DNA of 43,547 nt from Lentisphaerae bacterium ADurb.Bin242 (GTDB taxonomy: Bacteria > Verrucomicrobiota > Lentisphaeria > Victivallales > UBA1829), in contig MWCA01000051.1 in the NCBI GenBank assembly GCA_002069785.1, positions 1 through 43,547 on the forward strand, in the 5' to 3' direction. The notes under the pieces are model-generated. The model did no database searches, was not told where the DNA came from, and worked only from the letters and a program-made list of their open reading frames with translations. Each line of letters starts with the position of its first letter. The stretch's first letter is position 1. The position numbers and the translations under genes are program-made. Positions 1 through 9,079 of this stretch are shown piece by piece.

Positions 1-172
1 TCTCTGCTATAGTTTCATGTCTTCTTTCCAGCAAAAGCCGGGTCTGGCCGGAATCCAGCATGAATTTTTGAGAGATTTGGTTTCGCCCCATTCATTTCTG
101 GTGAAAAGCACCGGAGGGAAGGCTGTCTTCGGGAAGTTCAGATTTCATAAGAAAACCAGGCAGGGTGCAGAT

Positions 173-1363
173 ATGCTGGAATTTCGAGATTGTCTTCAAA
201 AATTGCAAATTCCGGAAACATACGAAGCGGAAATCGAACCCGGATGGGACGATGAACCCGGATCGGCGGAATTTCTTGCGCCGGAATTCATTGTGCGATA
301 CGGTTCGATAGCCGGGTTCAAGCCGGAAGAGCTCGACCGGCTGGCCGCATTCGCCCGGAAACTGGAGGCCATACCGGCGGCTCGTGCGCTGGCGGTGCAT
401 GCCGCGCAGGTGTTCCGGGACGGAGATGCGGGGCGGTTCCCGCGATGGCCGGAAATCATCCCCGCGCTCGGTCCGGATACCGGGATGTTCTATCTGCTGG
501 TCGGACTTTCGATCATTCCGGATTATTTTGTTGCGCTCGAACGGCTGGGGATTCCGGCAAAATATGCGGCCGCGGCCGCCACCCGTTTCAGCACGATGAC
601 GGTTTATTTTGCGGAAAACTGCCAGGGGGCGTTCGGCATCCTGCCGCGGTCTCTTCCTTTCATGCGGCATTACAAAAACGGCACTCATTTCCGGATCGGG
701 CGTTTCGATTTCCAGGAGTACCGCTATCCGGAAAATTATCCCCGTTTCTTCCGGAGGCGCGGGAGCCGGGAGACCGCCCTGCTTTGCGGTCCCGGCTGTC
801 CGGTGGCGGCGGACGGGCTGCTGGTCCGGCACGAACATCCGGAGTCGGAAGCGGCCTTTATCTCCGAGTTCACCGAAACGGCTGACGTGTGGCGCGGGTC
901 TGCGATCACGTCCGACGGGCGTATCTCTTTCGAACCGCCGGTCGAACTTTCCAAACAGGAATGGGAAGCGGTTGTTTCTCCGGACATGCCGGTTGCGGCG
1001 ATTCATATTCCGGGCGGCGGAGGCATGACCCGGGAAATCGTCGATTCCACCCTTGCGGAAGCCGGGGAATTTTTTGTCCGCTACCGGGAGCCGGTTCCTG
1101 TTTTCACGTGCGTCTCCTGGGTCCTGAATACCGATCTTGCGGAACGGATGCCACAATCGAACCTGGCGGAGTTTCAGAAAAGAGGTTTCCTGTTTCCCGT
1201 GCGGTCATCGCAGCACGGGACGGATGGACTCTATTTTGTTTTCGGGCGCGACGACAGCCGCTTTTCCGAATATCCGCGTGACAACTCCCTGCGCAGAACG
1301 CTCCTCTCCATTCTGGAGTCGGGACGCCTCCTCCGTTCCGGCGGAATCCTGATCCCGGCGTGA
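173..1363 (+). CDS. N-acyltransferase-like protein (NAT_N plus GNAT-like C-terminal domain)
   Basis: A predicted 396-residue soluble protein. The C-terminal half carries the pattern I know from the GNAT-like C-terminal family that follows an N-acyltransferase N-terminal domain: FRIGRFDFQEYRY, then VAAIHIPGGGGM, a helix ending in EFFVRY, then FTCVSWVLNTDLAERMPQSNL and a FQKRGFLFPV strand. No signal peptide or membrane segment is seen. Its acyl donor and substrate are unknown. The reading frame is open back to base 17, but the extra 52 residues are basic and featureless, and the ATG at 173 follows a purine-rich GGCAGGG, so I start there. It converges on the DUF4838 gene, with 131 bases between the two stop codons. 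The fold assignment is good; any specific function would be a guess. Confidence 0.75.
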   Translation: MLEFRDCLQKLQIPETYEAEIEPGWDDEPGSAEFLAPEFIVRYGSIAGFKPEELDRLAAFARKLEAIPAARALAVHAAQVFRDGDAGRFPRWPEIIPALGPDTGMFYLLVGLSIIPDYFVALERLGIPAKYAAAAATRFSTMTVYFAENCQGAFGILPRSLPFMRHYKNGTHFRIGRFDFQEYRYPENYPRFFRRRGSRETALLCGPGCPVAADGLLVRHEHPESEAAFISEFTETADVWRGSAITSDGRISFEPPVELSKQEWEAVVSPDMPVAAIHIPGGGGMTREIVDSTLAEAGEFFVRYREPVPVFTCVSWVLNTDLAERMPQSNLAEFQKRGFLFPVRSSQHGTDGLYFVFGRDDSRFSEYPRDNSLRRTLLSILESGRLLRSGGILIPA

Positions 1364-1494
1364 GACTACTTGTTGGAAAGCGTCCGGAAAGCTCCGGCCG
1401 GGAGTTCCCCCGAATCCTAATCCTGAACGCCATCATGGTTTCATGCGCAAGTCCATGTATCCCAAGCAGATGAATTTTTTTCCTGTTTCCGTGG

Positions 1495-4443
1495 TTATTG
1501 ATCTTGTGTTTGGGGCAGTTCTTCGAGACGGATTCCATCAAACCACGCTTGTCCGGAAGCTCCTCCGAGCCAGAGCATGATGTAGGCCGGACTTTTCGGA
1601 TCGGCATTTGTTTTCGGTCCGCTTTTGAATTCATAGCTTTCGAAATTCCAGTCATGGGTTCCTGTCCAGGGGGCGCGCGGAAAGAAGTGATTTTGATCAC
1701 TCCACACGTTTACCGTCACGCCCGGCCGTCCGGCCGTCTGAAGGGGGGTTATGTCTTTGGTTTTGACAAAATAGCGGATACGGTACTGGGTGTTCGGTTT
1801 CATCTTCGGAAGCAACTGCGAAACCTGGAAGCCGCGCACCACTGTATTTCCTGAATACCCGAGCCGCAGAGAACGGTCCCCGAAAATGAATGTTGACTTG
1901 TCCAGGTCAACAGAGACTCCCTTCGGAAGGGTCCAGAAGGAACTCCATGCGCCAAAACGCTGGTTTGGCTTCATTTCCACCTGGAAATCTCCGTCACTGA
2001 CAAGATTTTCCGCAGGACAGCCGTCGAAAATCAGGGTGCCGAATGCTTCCGGTTCATGGAAGGACCTCGTCAGGAAAGGCGACCAGCTGAAAAGGGTGCT
2101 TTTGGAATGCACCACCCGATTTCTCCCGAAGTTGGCGGTAAATCCCTTTTTATTGAATTCCGGAAAATTTTTCCGGGGAAAGACAGCCGTTGCTTTCCAC
2201 CCTCCCGGACGGATTTCCACCCGGATATTGCCCCCGCTATCCCAGGAGAGATCCTTTACAGGCACGTTTCCCCGGACAACGTTTTTCATGTCATAGACGC
2301 TCCCTTTGGAGTTGATGATAATGTGGTAGTAAGATTTCCGGGTCCCCTCCGGGTCCAGAAAGATTTCCACGCCGTTGTCTTCCCACAGGGAAAGGTCATC
2401 CTGTTTCCTTGAAGAAGCGGTGACCTGACTTATTTCCGGTTCGTCCATGTCAAATTCGATGGTGAGGAAATCCTTGTCGAGCATGAGCTGGACTTTGCTT
2501 TTGAGGGGGTCGTTGTGTTCCCACGGCTGAAGATAAAGAACGGCGGCCTCTTTCCGGGCGTTTCCGGAATCCGCCGGCTTCATCGGAACGGCAAATGCGG
2601 CGGCACGATCATTGTTTCTGGAATATATAGCAATCCGTTTCTGAAGGGGGACGAGGAATTCCTGCCGGATGAATTGGATTCTTGCGGAGGCGGCTTTATC
2701 TCCAGCCGCTTGTTTCCGGGCGATATTGAATTCATTTTCCAGTCCGGCGATCTCTTTTGGCGAATAGATTTCGTTCCAAAGTTCGTATTCTCCCGTGGGC
2801 ATGGATTGCGGCCCCAGAGGGGTTTCCACTGTTTTCCCGGCGATTCGGAGCCATTTCGCCTCAAATGTGCTGAAAATCTTTTCCATTGTACCGGCCGCCG
2901 GTCCGAAAAGCGAACGGTAATGATCTTTCAGCAAGGCATCCACATCGGCATGGTTGTCCCAGGCGACCTTTCCGTAGATATAATAATCGAGATAATGATA
3001 AATCATTTTGTCGACCTCGGTTTCCAGGAAGGAACCGTAGATGAAGGGCGACATCGTCTTATAAAACTTTCCCGTGGCTTTCGGCGTCGTGCATGGAATG
3101 CCCGGCATTTCCAGATTTCCCAGTTTACAGGAATAGTTCCAGAGCCAGACTTTTCGTTTGAGCTTATGATACCATTTTGGAATAAGACTGTTCCGCTCCG
3201 GGGTTCCCCAGGGGCCGATGGTTGCAACCATGACGAGAACATTATCCGGAATATCCAGGTTCGGCACCTGGTTGTAAGGCCAGTATGCCATCATGGTGAC
3301 ATATCCTTTGATTCCCTTGCTCTTCAGGGAATCGGCGGTTTTGACGACCGTTCCCCAGACAAAATCGGCGGTTTCCTGCAACCCTTTGGAATAATGGGCC
3401 TGGCACAAGGGGCATTCACAGGGGAAGAACCCATCCTCGTAGTGATGATCGAAAAATTCCCGCTGCGTGTTCCGGCGCGGCCACGGTCCCGGGATTCCCT
3501 CCGGAAGTTTTCCCTGAAGAAGCTGTTCCACCGCTTCCGTGATGTATCGGGTCACCGGACTGGAAAGACAAAGTTGTCCGTTGCCTTCCAGAAAGCGGGA
3601 GCCGTCCTTTCTCTGCGCGAAGTATTCGGGATGCGTCTTTGCAAAGCGTTCCTTGAGCCGGAGAAGAATCACACCGTGACTGCATGGAACTTCATATGTC
3701 TGAAGCCGGTTCCGGTATCCGAGCAGATTTTTTGCCAGACTGCAATACAGTCCGCGGGGAGACTTCTGAGGCGGCTCTCCTTCCCAGTATCCGTTGTAAA
3801 CGGAATAATAGCGGGCTTCGAAGTCCGGGCGGTCGTAGAGATCGATTTCCGGAATCTGCATGGACATTCCCGTCGGAATGACGGTTCCCAGTTCTCCAGG
3901 CCAGAAAAAGCGAATACCGGCAAAGCGTTCGAGAAAATCATATACACCGAACAAGGTTCCCCGTTCATACAGTTGTACACTGACTCCGGCATAACGGCCT
4001 TCTGCGTTCCGGAACCCTGATTTCGGATCATCTTTGCCGAGAATATAAATCACGCGGCCTTTCCTTTGAATGATGAAAGCGTCGCGGCAGAGTTTGGAAT
4101 CGTCGATCCCCGCCGATTTTGAAAAGGAATTGATTCCAAGGACAAAGGAAATTTTTCCATCTGAGGGGACGTTCACAATGGGAAGGGTCGTTTCAAGCCG
4201 CTTCTGCAAATATTCCTGAAGTTCTTCCGCGGCATTTTTCGTAACGGGAAATGCCTTTTCCTCCAATACAATTTCAAGATTGGCGGCTCCGCGCGAGGGA
4301 ATCTCAAGGGAATCCTGATTCCGAATCACGATTTTCCGCGGCGGGCGGCTGTCTCCGAGAAACCCGAAACCGTTCTCCGTGGCGGACACTCCGAGAGCCG
4401 AAAGTGCGAAACAAATGGAAACAAGAAGACAAGACCGATTCAT
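1495..4443 (-). CDS. Secreted DUF4838-family glycan-active enzyme candidate with C-terminal carbohydrate-binding regions
   Basis: 982 residues. Residues 1-21 form a signal peptide (MNRSCLLVSICFALSALGVSA). An alpha/beta domain like the N-terminal part of GH67 enzymes follows, with NAAEELQEYLQKRL and FGVYDFLERFAGIRFFWPGE. A DUF4838 region comes next with a CECPLC cysteine motif. The last third looks like two binding modules: a CBM9-like part (LWEDNGVEIFLDPEGT, YYHIIINSKG) and a CBM4/9-like jelly roll (NLVSDGDFQVE, FGDRSLRLGYSG). The frame is open further upstream, but the ATG at 4443 has AGAGGAAAGGGG before it and opens directly into the signal peptide. It is last in a minus-strand operon, 37 bases after a prepilin-like gene. 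Extracytoplasmic glycan hydrolysis is inferred; no catalytic residues can be named. Confidence 0.85.
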   Translation of the reverse strand: MNRSCLLVSICFALSALGVSATENGFGFLGDSRPPRKIVIRNQDSLEIPSRGAANLEIVLEEKAFPVTKNAAEELQEYLQKRLETTLPIVNVPSDGKISFVLGINSFSKSAGIDDSKLCRDAFIIQRKGRVIYILGKDDPKSGFRNAEGRYAGVSVQLYERGTLFGVYDFLERFAGIRFFWPGELGTVIPTGMSMQIPEIDLYDRPDFEARYYSVYNGYWEGEPPQKSPRGLYCSLAKNLLGYRNRLQTYEVPCSHGVILLRLKERFAKTHPEYFAQRKDGSRFLEGNGQLCLSSPVTRYITEAVEQLLQGKLPEGIPGPWPRRNTQREFFDHHYEDGFFPCECPLCQAHYSKGLQETADFVWGTVVKTADSLKSKGIKGYVTMMAYWPYNQVPNLDIPDNVLVMVATIGPWGTPERNSLIPKWYHKLKRKVWLWNYSCKLGNLEMPGIPCTTPKATGKFYKTMSPFIYGSFLETEVDKMIYHYLDYYIYGKVAWDNHADVDALLKDHYRSLFGPAAGTMEKIFSTFEAKWLRIAGKTVETPLGPQSMPTGEYELWNEIYSPKEIAGLENEFNIARKQAAGDKAASARIQFIRQEFLVPLQKRIAIYSRNNDRAAAFAVPMKPADSGNARKEAAVLYLQPWEHNDPLKSKVQLMLDKDFLTIEFDMDEPEISQVTASSRKQDDLSLWEDNGVEIFLDPEGTRKSYYHIIINSKGSVYDMKNVVRGNVPVKDLSWDSGGNIRVEIRPGGWKATAVFPRKNFPEFNKKGFTANFGRNRVVHSKSTLFSWSPFLTRSFHEPEAFGTLIFDGCPAENLVSDGDFQVEMKPNQRFGAWSSFWTLPKGVSVDLDKSTFIFGDRSLRLGYSGNTVVRGFQVSQLLPKMKPNTQYRIRYFVKTKDITPLQTAGRPGVTVNVWSDQNHFFPRAPWTGTHDWNFESYEFKSGPKTNADPKSPAYIMLWLGGASGQAWFDGIRLEELPQTQDQ

Positions 4444-4480
4444 AAAAACCCCTTTCCTCTGAATGATGGAAGACTTTTTC

Positions 4481-5197
4481 TTACGGATTGTTTTCATCCG
4501 TGGAATAGACATATACGGCATATTTGTTGCGAACTTCTCCGTAGCTGACCGAGAAGACATTGCCCGCCACGGCCACTGAATTTGCCCGGTTGCTGTGGCG
4601 GAAATCGAGTTTCTCGGTCGTAAGAGGTCCCAGTGCGTAATAGGGATAGAGCCCTGTGGTGAAAGTAACATTCGTATTTGCGCTCGACCACGTATCGTTC
4701 ATGTACGTGCGTTTGGAAATATCTTTTTTCCACGCGCTGATTTTCATCCAGCCGCGGGTCTTGAAATGCCCCGGATCGTCAGCGGCAAGATTCGTATTTT
4801 CGGATCCCATGTAGAAGTTCACGCCGTAACTGGAACACGAATAGTTTTTCAGCACATTGGCACGGTCTTTGTCGGAAGGACAATAGAAAATCCTGCTGCT
4901 CTTCACCGGAATGATGTTGCTTACGGAGTTCTGCGCTTTGACGCCCGTATAGTCTTCCAGCGATTTGATCAGGAAATTCGGCAGACGCGGGAAAAAATCC
5001 TTGTTGTCGATCGTGTAGCTCAGCATGGCGGAGCCGATCTGTTTCAAGTTGGAGATACAGGAGATGCTCTTGGCTTTTTCCCTTGCCGCGTTAAGAGCCG
5101 GAAACAGCATTCCTGCCAGAATCGCGATGATCGCAATCACAATGAGGAGCTCGATTAATGTGAAAATTTGTGGAACATTGCCGTTTTTCGTATTCAT
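4481..5197 (-). CDS. Prepilin-like secreted protein (type IV pilin N-terminus, degenerate H-X9-DG)
   Basis: 238 residues. The N-terminus has the class III signal and hydrophobic helix [19 protein letters not shown] at residues 13-31. The Glu five residues after the cleavage point is present, but the residue before Phe is Ile, where prepilin peptidase sites normally have Gly. A globular domain with many aromatic residues follows. Near the C-terminus [12 protein letters not shown] has the H-X9-xG spacing of the prepilin-associated H-X9-DG domain, with Ala in place of Asp. I chose the ATG at 5197 because AGAGGGAAG lies just upstream; an in-frame ATG at 5227 is less likely. It sits between the DUF6259-like gene (36 bases) and the DUF4838 gene (37 bases) in one apparent operon. 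No pilus assembly genes are in the window, so an envelope-anchored partner of the enzymes is more likely than a pilus subunit; this is inference. Confidence 0.9.
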   Translation of the reverse strand: MNTKNGNVPQIFTLIELLIVIAIIAILAGMLFPALNAAREKAKSISCISNLKQIGSAMLSYTIDNKDFFPRLPNFLIKSLEDYTGVKAQNSVSNIIPVKSSRIFYCPSDKDRANVLKNYSCSSYGVNFYMGSENTNLAADDPGHFKTRGWMKISAWKKDISKRTYMNDTWSSANTNVTFTTGLYPYYALGPLTTEKLDFRHSNRANSVAVAGNVFSVSYGEVRNKYAVYVYSTDENNP

Positions 5198-5233
5198 TTT
5201 GATCTTCCCTCTTGTTGAGTATGGCAAAAAGAA

Positions 5234-7288
5234 TCATTTTTTCCGATATAGAATGACGGCGAGCGAGTCCGGAGGCATGGTTGTGTGCCGGCCATTGAAG
5301 CGGACATCCGAACGGGCCGAACTGAACTCGAGAAACTTGTATCCGGGCACGTTCAATTTTGCCGTGAGTGTTTCTTTCGTGTTCTGGGCAAGAATCACCG
5401 CCAGCTTGTCGTCCAGCACGAACGCGTTGCTCTGAATCTGCGGATGATCGACGGAATGAAATTGAATCCCGGAAAATTTTCCGTCGAAAAGAACATCCTT
5501 GTATTTTTCCCGCAGCGTGTTTGCCAATCCAAGATAATGCTGGTATTTCGGAGTCGCCGCGATGCTGGAACGGCAGCGGTAGATCTCGACGTCGCTCCGG
5601 CTTCCGAGAAGAATCATGCGGTTGACATGCAATTCAACGTCATTGTCATCACGCAGGTTCCGGGTGGAAATGATCGTTTCCGGAAACGCCGCCCGGTTGA
5701 GATAGGCATCCGAAAGGAATTGAGGCGCTGTTCCGCGGTCTTTCCAGTCGGAATTCCAAACCTGCGCGACATTGCCGCAAATATGATAGAAATCCGTATA
5801 GGACGCCATGACATCGTTCGTGCATTCAATCCCCAGGCCCATATTCGGATTTCTGGATTTGGCATATTCGTAGAGCTCCTTCAGCATCCGGCGTTTTTCG
5901 TTCATCAGACCGATGAATGGGACTTCATGCCCGTGAGCGGGATCGCAGCAGGGATAGGAAGCCAGACCGATCTGGTCGAAAAAGATGGAATCCGCTCCGA
6001 CCGCGACGGCAAAATCGACATGTTTTTTCAGCACGTCAAGCCATTCGCGGCAGGAAGGACACGCCACGACAAAAGTCTTGTTGCCGAATTCGCGCAGAAA
6101 ATTGCCGGTGTCGGAAAAATTGTAGAACTCACGGTGCTCCGTGCCGTCGGCCCTCTTGATGCTGACGCGGCGGCCCGCACCCGATACGTAGTACTTGCCC
6201 GCCGCATCAATCAGTTGTCCGTTGTAGTAGAGGATGACGTGTCCGCCCCGGTTGCGTACCTTCCCGATATTTTCGCGCAGGGCTTCGAATCCGCCCTGCG
6301 TTTCATCGGGGGAATAGACCGGATATCCCGAGTCCATTCCTTCGGCGGTCCAGCCGAAAAGAAGCAGCGTGTCCAGCCCTGCTTTCAAACCATCGTCATA
6401 CAATTTTTCCAGCTCATTGTATTTGTAAAAATACTCACCATACTGGTGATGAAGAATGATTCGCTGCCAGCCTTGCATGTGACGGATGTGTTTTGGAATT
6501 TCCGGTGCGGCAAACCAGGAATCGGCCCATGTGCGGTATTTGGCCGCTCCGGCGGTCCATTGTCCGAGATAGGGAGAGGTGACAACCGTATCGTCGGTCC
6601 GGGTTCGGCCCGGCTTCAGGAATGGAAGGCGGCCCATGAAAATGTTGATGCTGCCGTTCCGCTGTTCCTTCTCGACGGAATGGAAAGTCAGGGAAAATTC
6701 CTTGTCATGGCAGCCGTAATAGAATCCATCCTCTCCCCAGTCAACGAGGAAAAAATTCACGGAACAACTGCGCCCCGGATAGACGCAGCTGCCGCGCAGA
6801 TATTTCTGATCGGGAGCCATGTAGTCCGTAATGCATTGCGTGTTCAGATAGGATGGAATGTCGAATATTTTGGTGCTGACGTGGTTTCCGTTCAGCAACG
6901 CCGCGGGCGGTTCCGGGTGCGCCAGGGCGATGATCGGGTAATAGACCTCCTTCACGATGGCATTCCGGGTCCGGTTATCCAAAGAAAGTTTCCAGAGGAT
7001 TTGATCCCCTTTCAATGCGATTTCCGCCTGAAGCGCAATTGAAAAGCGTTTGCCGTTTCCGTTTTTCACGGAATCGAAGCGCAAGACGATGCGATTGCCG
7101 GTTTGCGTAATTTGAGGCGCGCCGTCCGGAAAGACTTCGAATTCGAGACATTCGGGCGTCTCGAGAATGAAACGTGCCAAACCATGCCGTCCGGCAATCT
7201 CGCGATGATTCCGCCGGTTGACAAGAGAACACAGTTCTCCGGCGGCATCGATTTCCAATCGGGTATACCTGTTTTCCAGAATGAACAT
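5234..7288 (-). CDS. DUF6259-like TIM-barrel protein, probable glycoside hydrolase
   Basis: 684 residues with no signal peptide, so probably cytoplasmic. The first ~230 residues look like a beta-sandwich of the kind found before glycosidase barrels (FILENRYTRLEIDAAGELCSL opens it). Residues ~270-560 read as a barrel: DTLLLFGWTAEGMDSGYPVY, then HVILYYNGQLID, ADSIFFDQIGLASYPCCDP and MGLGIECTNDVMASY. These resemble DUF6259 proteins, a presumed glycoside hydrolase group. The acidic residues in FFDQIG and GIECTND are candidate catalytic or binding residues, but I cannot assign them. A short C-terminal beta domain follows. It is first in a minus-strand operon with the prepilin-like and DUF4838 genes and has a near-consensus promoter. 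It diverges from an AraC regulator, which is the likely controller. Confidence 0.75.
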   Translation of the reverse strand: MFILENRYTRLEIDAAGELCSLVNRRNHREIAGRHGLARFILETPECLEFEVFPDGAPQITQTGNRIVLRFDSVKNGNGKRFSIALQAEIALKGDQILWKLSLDNRTRNAIVKEVYYPIIALAHPEPPAALLNGNHVSTKIFDIPSYLNTQCITDYMAPDQKYLRGSCVYPGRSCSVNFFLVDWGEDGFYYGCHDKEFSLTFHSVEKEQRNGSINIFMGRLPFLKPGRTRTDDTVVTSPYLGQWTAGAAKYRTWADSWFAAPEIPKHIRHMQGWQRIILHHQYGEYFYKYNELEKLYDDGLKAGLDTLLLFGWTAEGMDSGYPVYSPDETQGGFEALRENIGKVRNRGGHVILYYNGQLIDAAGKYYVSGAGRRVSIKRADGTEHREFYNFSDTGNFLREFGNKTFVVACPSCREWLDVLKKHVDFAVAVGADSIFFDQIGLASYPCCDPAHGHEVPFIGLMNEKRRMLKELYEYAKSRNPNMGLGIECTNDVMASYTDFYHICGNVAQVWNSDWKDRGTAPQFLSDAYLNRAAFPETIISTRNLRDDNDVELHVNRMILLGSRSDVEIYRCRSSIAATPKYQHYLGLANTLREKYKDVLFDGKFSGIQFHSVDHPQIQSNAFVLDDKLAVILAQNTKETLTAKLNVPGYKFLEFSSARSDVRFNGRHTTMPPDSLAVILYRKK

Positions 7289-7325
7289 GACAATGCATAA
7301 CCTCCATTATTCGCTTATAGAACAT

Positions 7326-7353
7326 ATTATACCGTAATTATTCCTATCGTCAA
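7326..7353 (-). promoter_or_regulatory. Sigma-70 promoter of the DUF6259/prepilin/DUF4838 operon
   Basis: On the minus strand TTGACG (7353-7348) is separated by 16 bases from TATAAT (7331-7326), close to consensus. The DUF6259-like start codon lies 38 bases further on, behind a GGAGG at 7305-7301. Confidence 0.7.
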
Positions 7354-7405
7354 CTTTGTTTTGTGCCAAATAATATGCCTTTTATGCCATTTTCTTCACA
7401 ACTTA

Positions 7406-7433
7406 TTGAAATATCGGATAAAAACTATATATT
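7406..7433 (+). promoter_or_regulatory. Sigma-70 promoter of the AraC gene at 7459
   Basis: TTGAAA (7406-7411), 16 bases, TATATT (7428-7433). A GGAG at 7447-7450 and ATG at 7459 follow at normal spacing, which decides the start of the regulator. It is back to back with the minus-strand promoter at 7326-7353, leaving about 50 bases between the two -35 boxes for a regulator to bind. Confidence 0.65.
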
Positions 7434-7458
7434 GTGTGACGTAAACGGAGTTGTCGTC

Positions 7459-8325
7459 ATGGAAAATTACCTGCTGCATCTGAACGATTTGCCGAGAGAA
7501 CTGGGGTTCCCGATCCCGTTGGACAGCCTGGTTTCGTATGAGAGCGCCCGGGGCACATTCAACGGAGTCCGTCCGGACAATATCGAATTTGCGTTCCGGC
7601 TGGAGTCCCCGGAGCGGTATGCGATCGACATGCAGGATTCCATTCAATACGAAAACACATTTCCGCATCTGTTCATCAAAATGCCGGGAAGCCGTTTCCG
7701 CACGAATAAATTCCGTCCGCGCCGGGTGTTTGTCCTGATCTACGACGGCAAATACCTCGACCTGTTCCGCAATGAAGGAATTCCCCTCAATGCGATCTGT
7801 TGGCCGATTGTCGACCTGAATCTTGTCCGGTGGCTGATCCGGAAAATGAATGAACTGGTGGAATCTCTTCATGTGCCCGGAATTGCCGACCGGCTGGATT
7901 CCCTTGCGTGGACCCTCCTTCATGAAGTTGTTCTCATGAAAGGGAAAAATGCGGACAGCCGGCTCAAAAGAAATGATCCCGTCTGTAGAATTCAGCAGAT
8001 CGCTTCCTTTTACCGCCGGCACTATACCGAAAAAATCAATCTGGATGTCCTCCTTTCGAAACACGGTTTTTCCCGCCGGACGTTTTATCGGTGCTGGGCG
8101 CAGCTTTTCAAACAGTCGCCCAAACAGTACCAGCTTTTTCTGCGCTTACAGGAGGCAGCCCGGTTACTCTCCTACAACAACTCCGTTTCCGAGGTGGCCG
8201 GACAACTGAACCTCACGGATGTTTCCAATTTTACGGAACAATTCCAGCGACAGTATGGCGTTACACCCGGTGAATATAAACGGCAGTTCGTTCAAAAAGC
8301 GCTTCCCCGGAAAGACAAAGAATAG
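7459..8325 (+). CDS. AraC-family transcriptional regulator
   Basis: 288 residues. The C-terminal ~100 residues are an AraC-type double helix-turn-helix: INLDVLLSKHGFSRRTFYRCWAQLFKQSPKQY forms the first, and VSEVAGQLNLTDVSNFTEQFQRQYGVTPGEYKR is the conserved second HTH with the family signature. The N-terminal ~170 residues have no family I can name with confidence and should be the effector-binding part. The frame is open back to a GTG at 7363 and ATGs at 7375 and 7384. I prefer the ATG at 7459 because it alone has a good GGAG site eight bases upstream and follows a strong promoter. It diverges from the DUF6259/prepilin/DUF4838 operon and probably controls it. Confidence 0.9.
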   Translation: MENYLLHLNDLPRELGFPIPLDSLVSYESARGTFNGVRPDNIEFAFRLESPERYAIDMQDSIQYENTFPHLFIKMPGSRFRTNKFRPRRVFVLIYDGKYLDLFRNEGIPLNAICWPIVDLNLVRWLIRKMNELVESLHVPGIADRLDSLAWTLLHEVVLMKGKNADSRLKRNDPVCRIQQIASFYRRHYTEKINLDVLLSKHGFSRRTFYRCWAQLFKQSPKQYQLFLRLQEAARLLSYNNSVSEVAGQLNLTDVSNFTEQFQRQYGVTPGEYKRQFVQKALPRKDKE

Positions 8326-8435
8326 AGATTTTCAGCCGTATCGTCTGCATGGCGGCACGAACCCGGTACGGCGGAATTCATTAACAGGAGATCGTTTTTG
8401 GCATTATGAAATGCTGCCGCACAAAAGGGGAAAAG

Positions 8436-8511
8436 TGGTGAGCCGGCAGGGATTCGAACCCTGGACCACCGCCTTAAAAGGGCGATGCTCTACCGACTGA
8501 GCTACCAGCTC
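8436..8511 (-). tRNA. tRNA-Lys (UUU)
   Basis: The minus strand folds as a complete tRNA. Acceptor GAGCTGG pairs with CCGGCTC (one G-T pair), the D arm is GCTCAGTCGGTAGAGC, and the anticodon stem closes the loop CTTTTAA with anticodon TTT at 8478-8476. The T arm is CAGGG-TTCGAAT-CCCTG. The discriminator is A and CCA is encoded (8438-8436). It is 76 bases including CCA. Confidence 0.97.
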
Positions 8512-8541
8512 ACGGGAATGTCCGCTACGGACAAGGACAAT

Positions 8542-8569
8542 ACTATAACCCGGAATCGCAAAAATGCAA
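8542..8569 (-). promoter_or_regulatory. Promoter of tRNA-Lys
   Basis: Minus strand TTGCAT (8569-8564), 16-base spacer, TATAGT (8547-8542), about 30 bases before the tRNA. A 7-base inverted repeat (AACCCGG at 8548 region, CCGGGTT at 8570 region) surrounds the spacer and -35 box. A run of nine T on the minus strand just upstream (about 8581-8589), after the amaP-like stop codon, may end the preceding operon. Confidence 0.5.
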
Positions 8570-8599
8570 CCCGGGTTCTGAAAAAAAAACGGAAAGTTC

Positions 8600-9058
8600 T
8601 CAGCGGATTTTGCCGGTTCCTTTCGGAACAATCAGGTCGATTCTCTGAATGTTTTCAATCCCGAAGGAGTCCTTGAGAATCTCCAGCGTCCGGGTCTGGA
8701 AATCGTCCGCAAGCGTCATCATGGAATGCCCGCCCGGGGCATACACCAGCTTGACCCGCAGAACCGGCAATTTCTTTTCGCTGACCAGAAAAATTTTGAG
8801 AATCCGGAGTTCGGGAAATTCCGATTCGAGGGAACGGACCAGGTCGGCAATCGCCGAAGCCGCGATGAAAAGGGAACCGTGGGGAGCGGCCAGGGTAATG
8901 CCGCGGACTTTCCGGGAGTTCCGAACGATCAGATACAGCACTCCGATCAACAGAAAAAGGACAAAAACGATGACCAGTCCGGCAAAAACGCCCAGCAGGA
9001 AAATATAGACCTGCTGTTCATTCACTCCCGGCCAAAAACGCATCACGATTTCTTTCAT
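8600..9058 (-). CDS. AmaP-like membrane protein of the Asp23 cluster
   Basis: 152 residues. A strong transmembrane helix lies at about residues 18-45 (VYIFLLGVFAGLVIVFVLFLLIGVLYLIV), followed by a basic stretch. The soluble domain contains ITLAAPHGSLFIAASAIADLVRSL and ends in RIDLIVPKG, the alpha/beta pattern of Asp23-type domains. This is the plan of AmaP, which in Firmicutes anchors Asp23 to the membrane. It lies 21 bases downstream of two asp23-like genes on the same strand, supporting the same role here. The start at 9058 has GGGAGCGGAAGC upstream; an in-frame Met six residues on is possible. The family link is fairly sure, the cellular role is inferred. Confidence 0.72.
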   Translation of the reverse strand: MKEIVMRFWPGVNEQQVYIFLLGVFAGLVIVFVLFLLIGVLYLIVRNSRKVRGITLAAPHGSLFIAASAIADLVRSLESEFPELRILKIFLVSEKKLPVLRVKLVYAPGGHSMMTLADDFQTRTLEILKDSFGIENIQRIDLIVPKGTGKIR

Positions 9059-9079
9059 GCTTCCGCTCCCGTCTGAAAA

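Noticed and set aside
17..172. N-terminal extension of the acyltransferase-like gene
   Set aside because: The 52 residues are basic and unlike the family's N-terminus, and the ATG at 173 has a better upstream site. It remains possible because the left edge is cut.
4481..5197. Prepilin-like genes as part of a type IV pilus operon
   Set aside because: No assembly ATPase, platform protein, secretin or peptidase gene lies in the window, and each copy is next to an enzyme instead.
7363..7458. Longer GTG/ATG starts of the first AraC gene
   Set aside because: A strong promoter at 7406-7433 and a good Shine-Dalgarno at 7447 both lie within this extension and point to the ATG at 7459.
8326..8435. 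Gap between the AraC gene and tRNA-Lys
   Set aside because: No open frame with a binding site, no clear hairpin with a T-tract and no RNA family seen.
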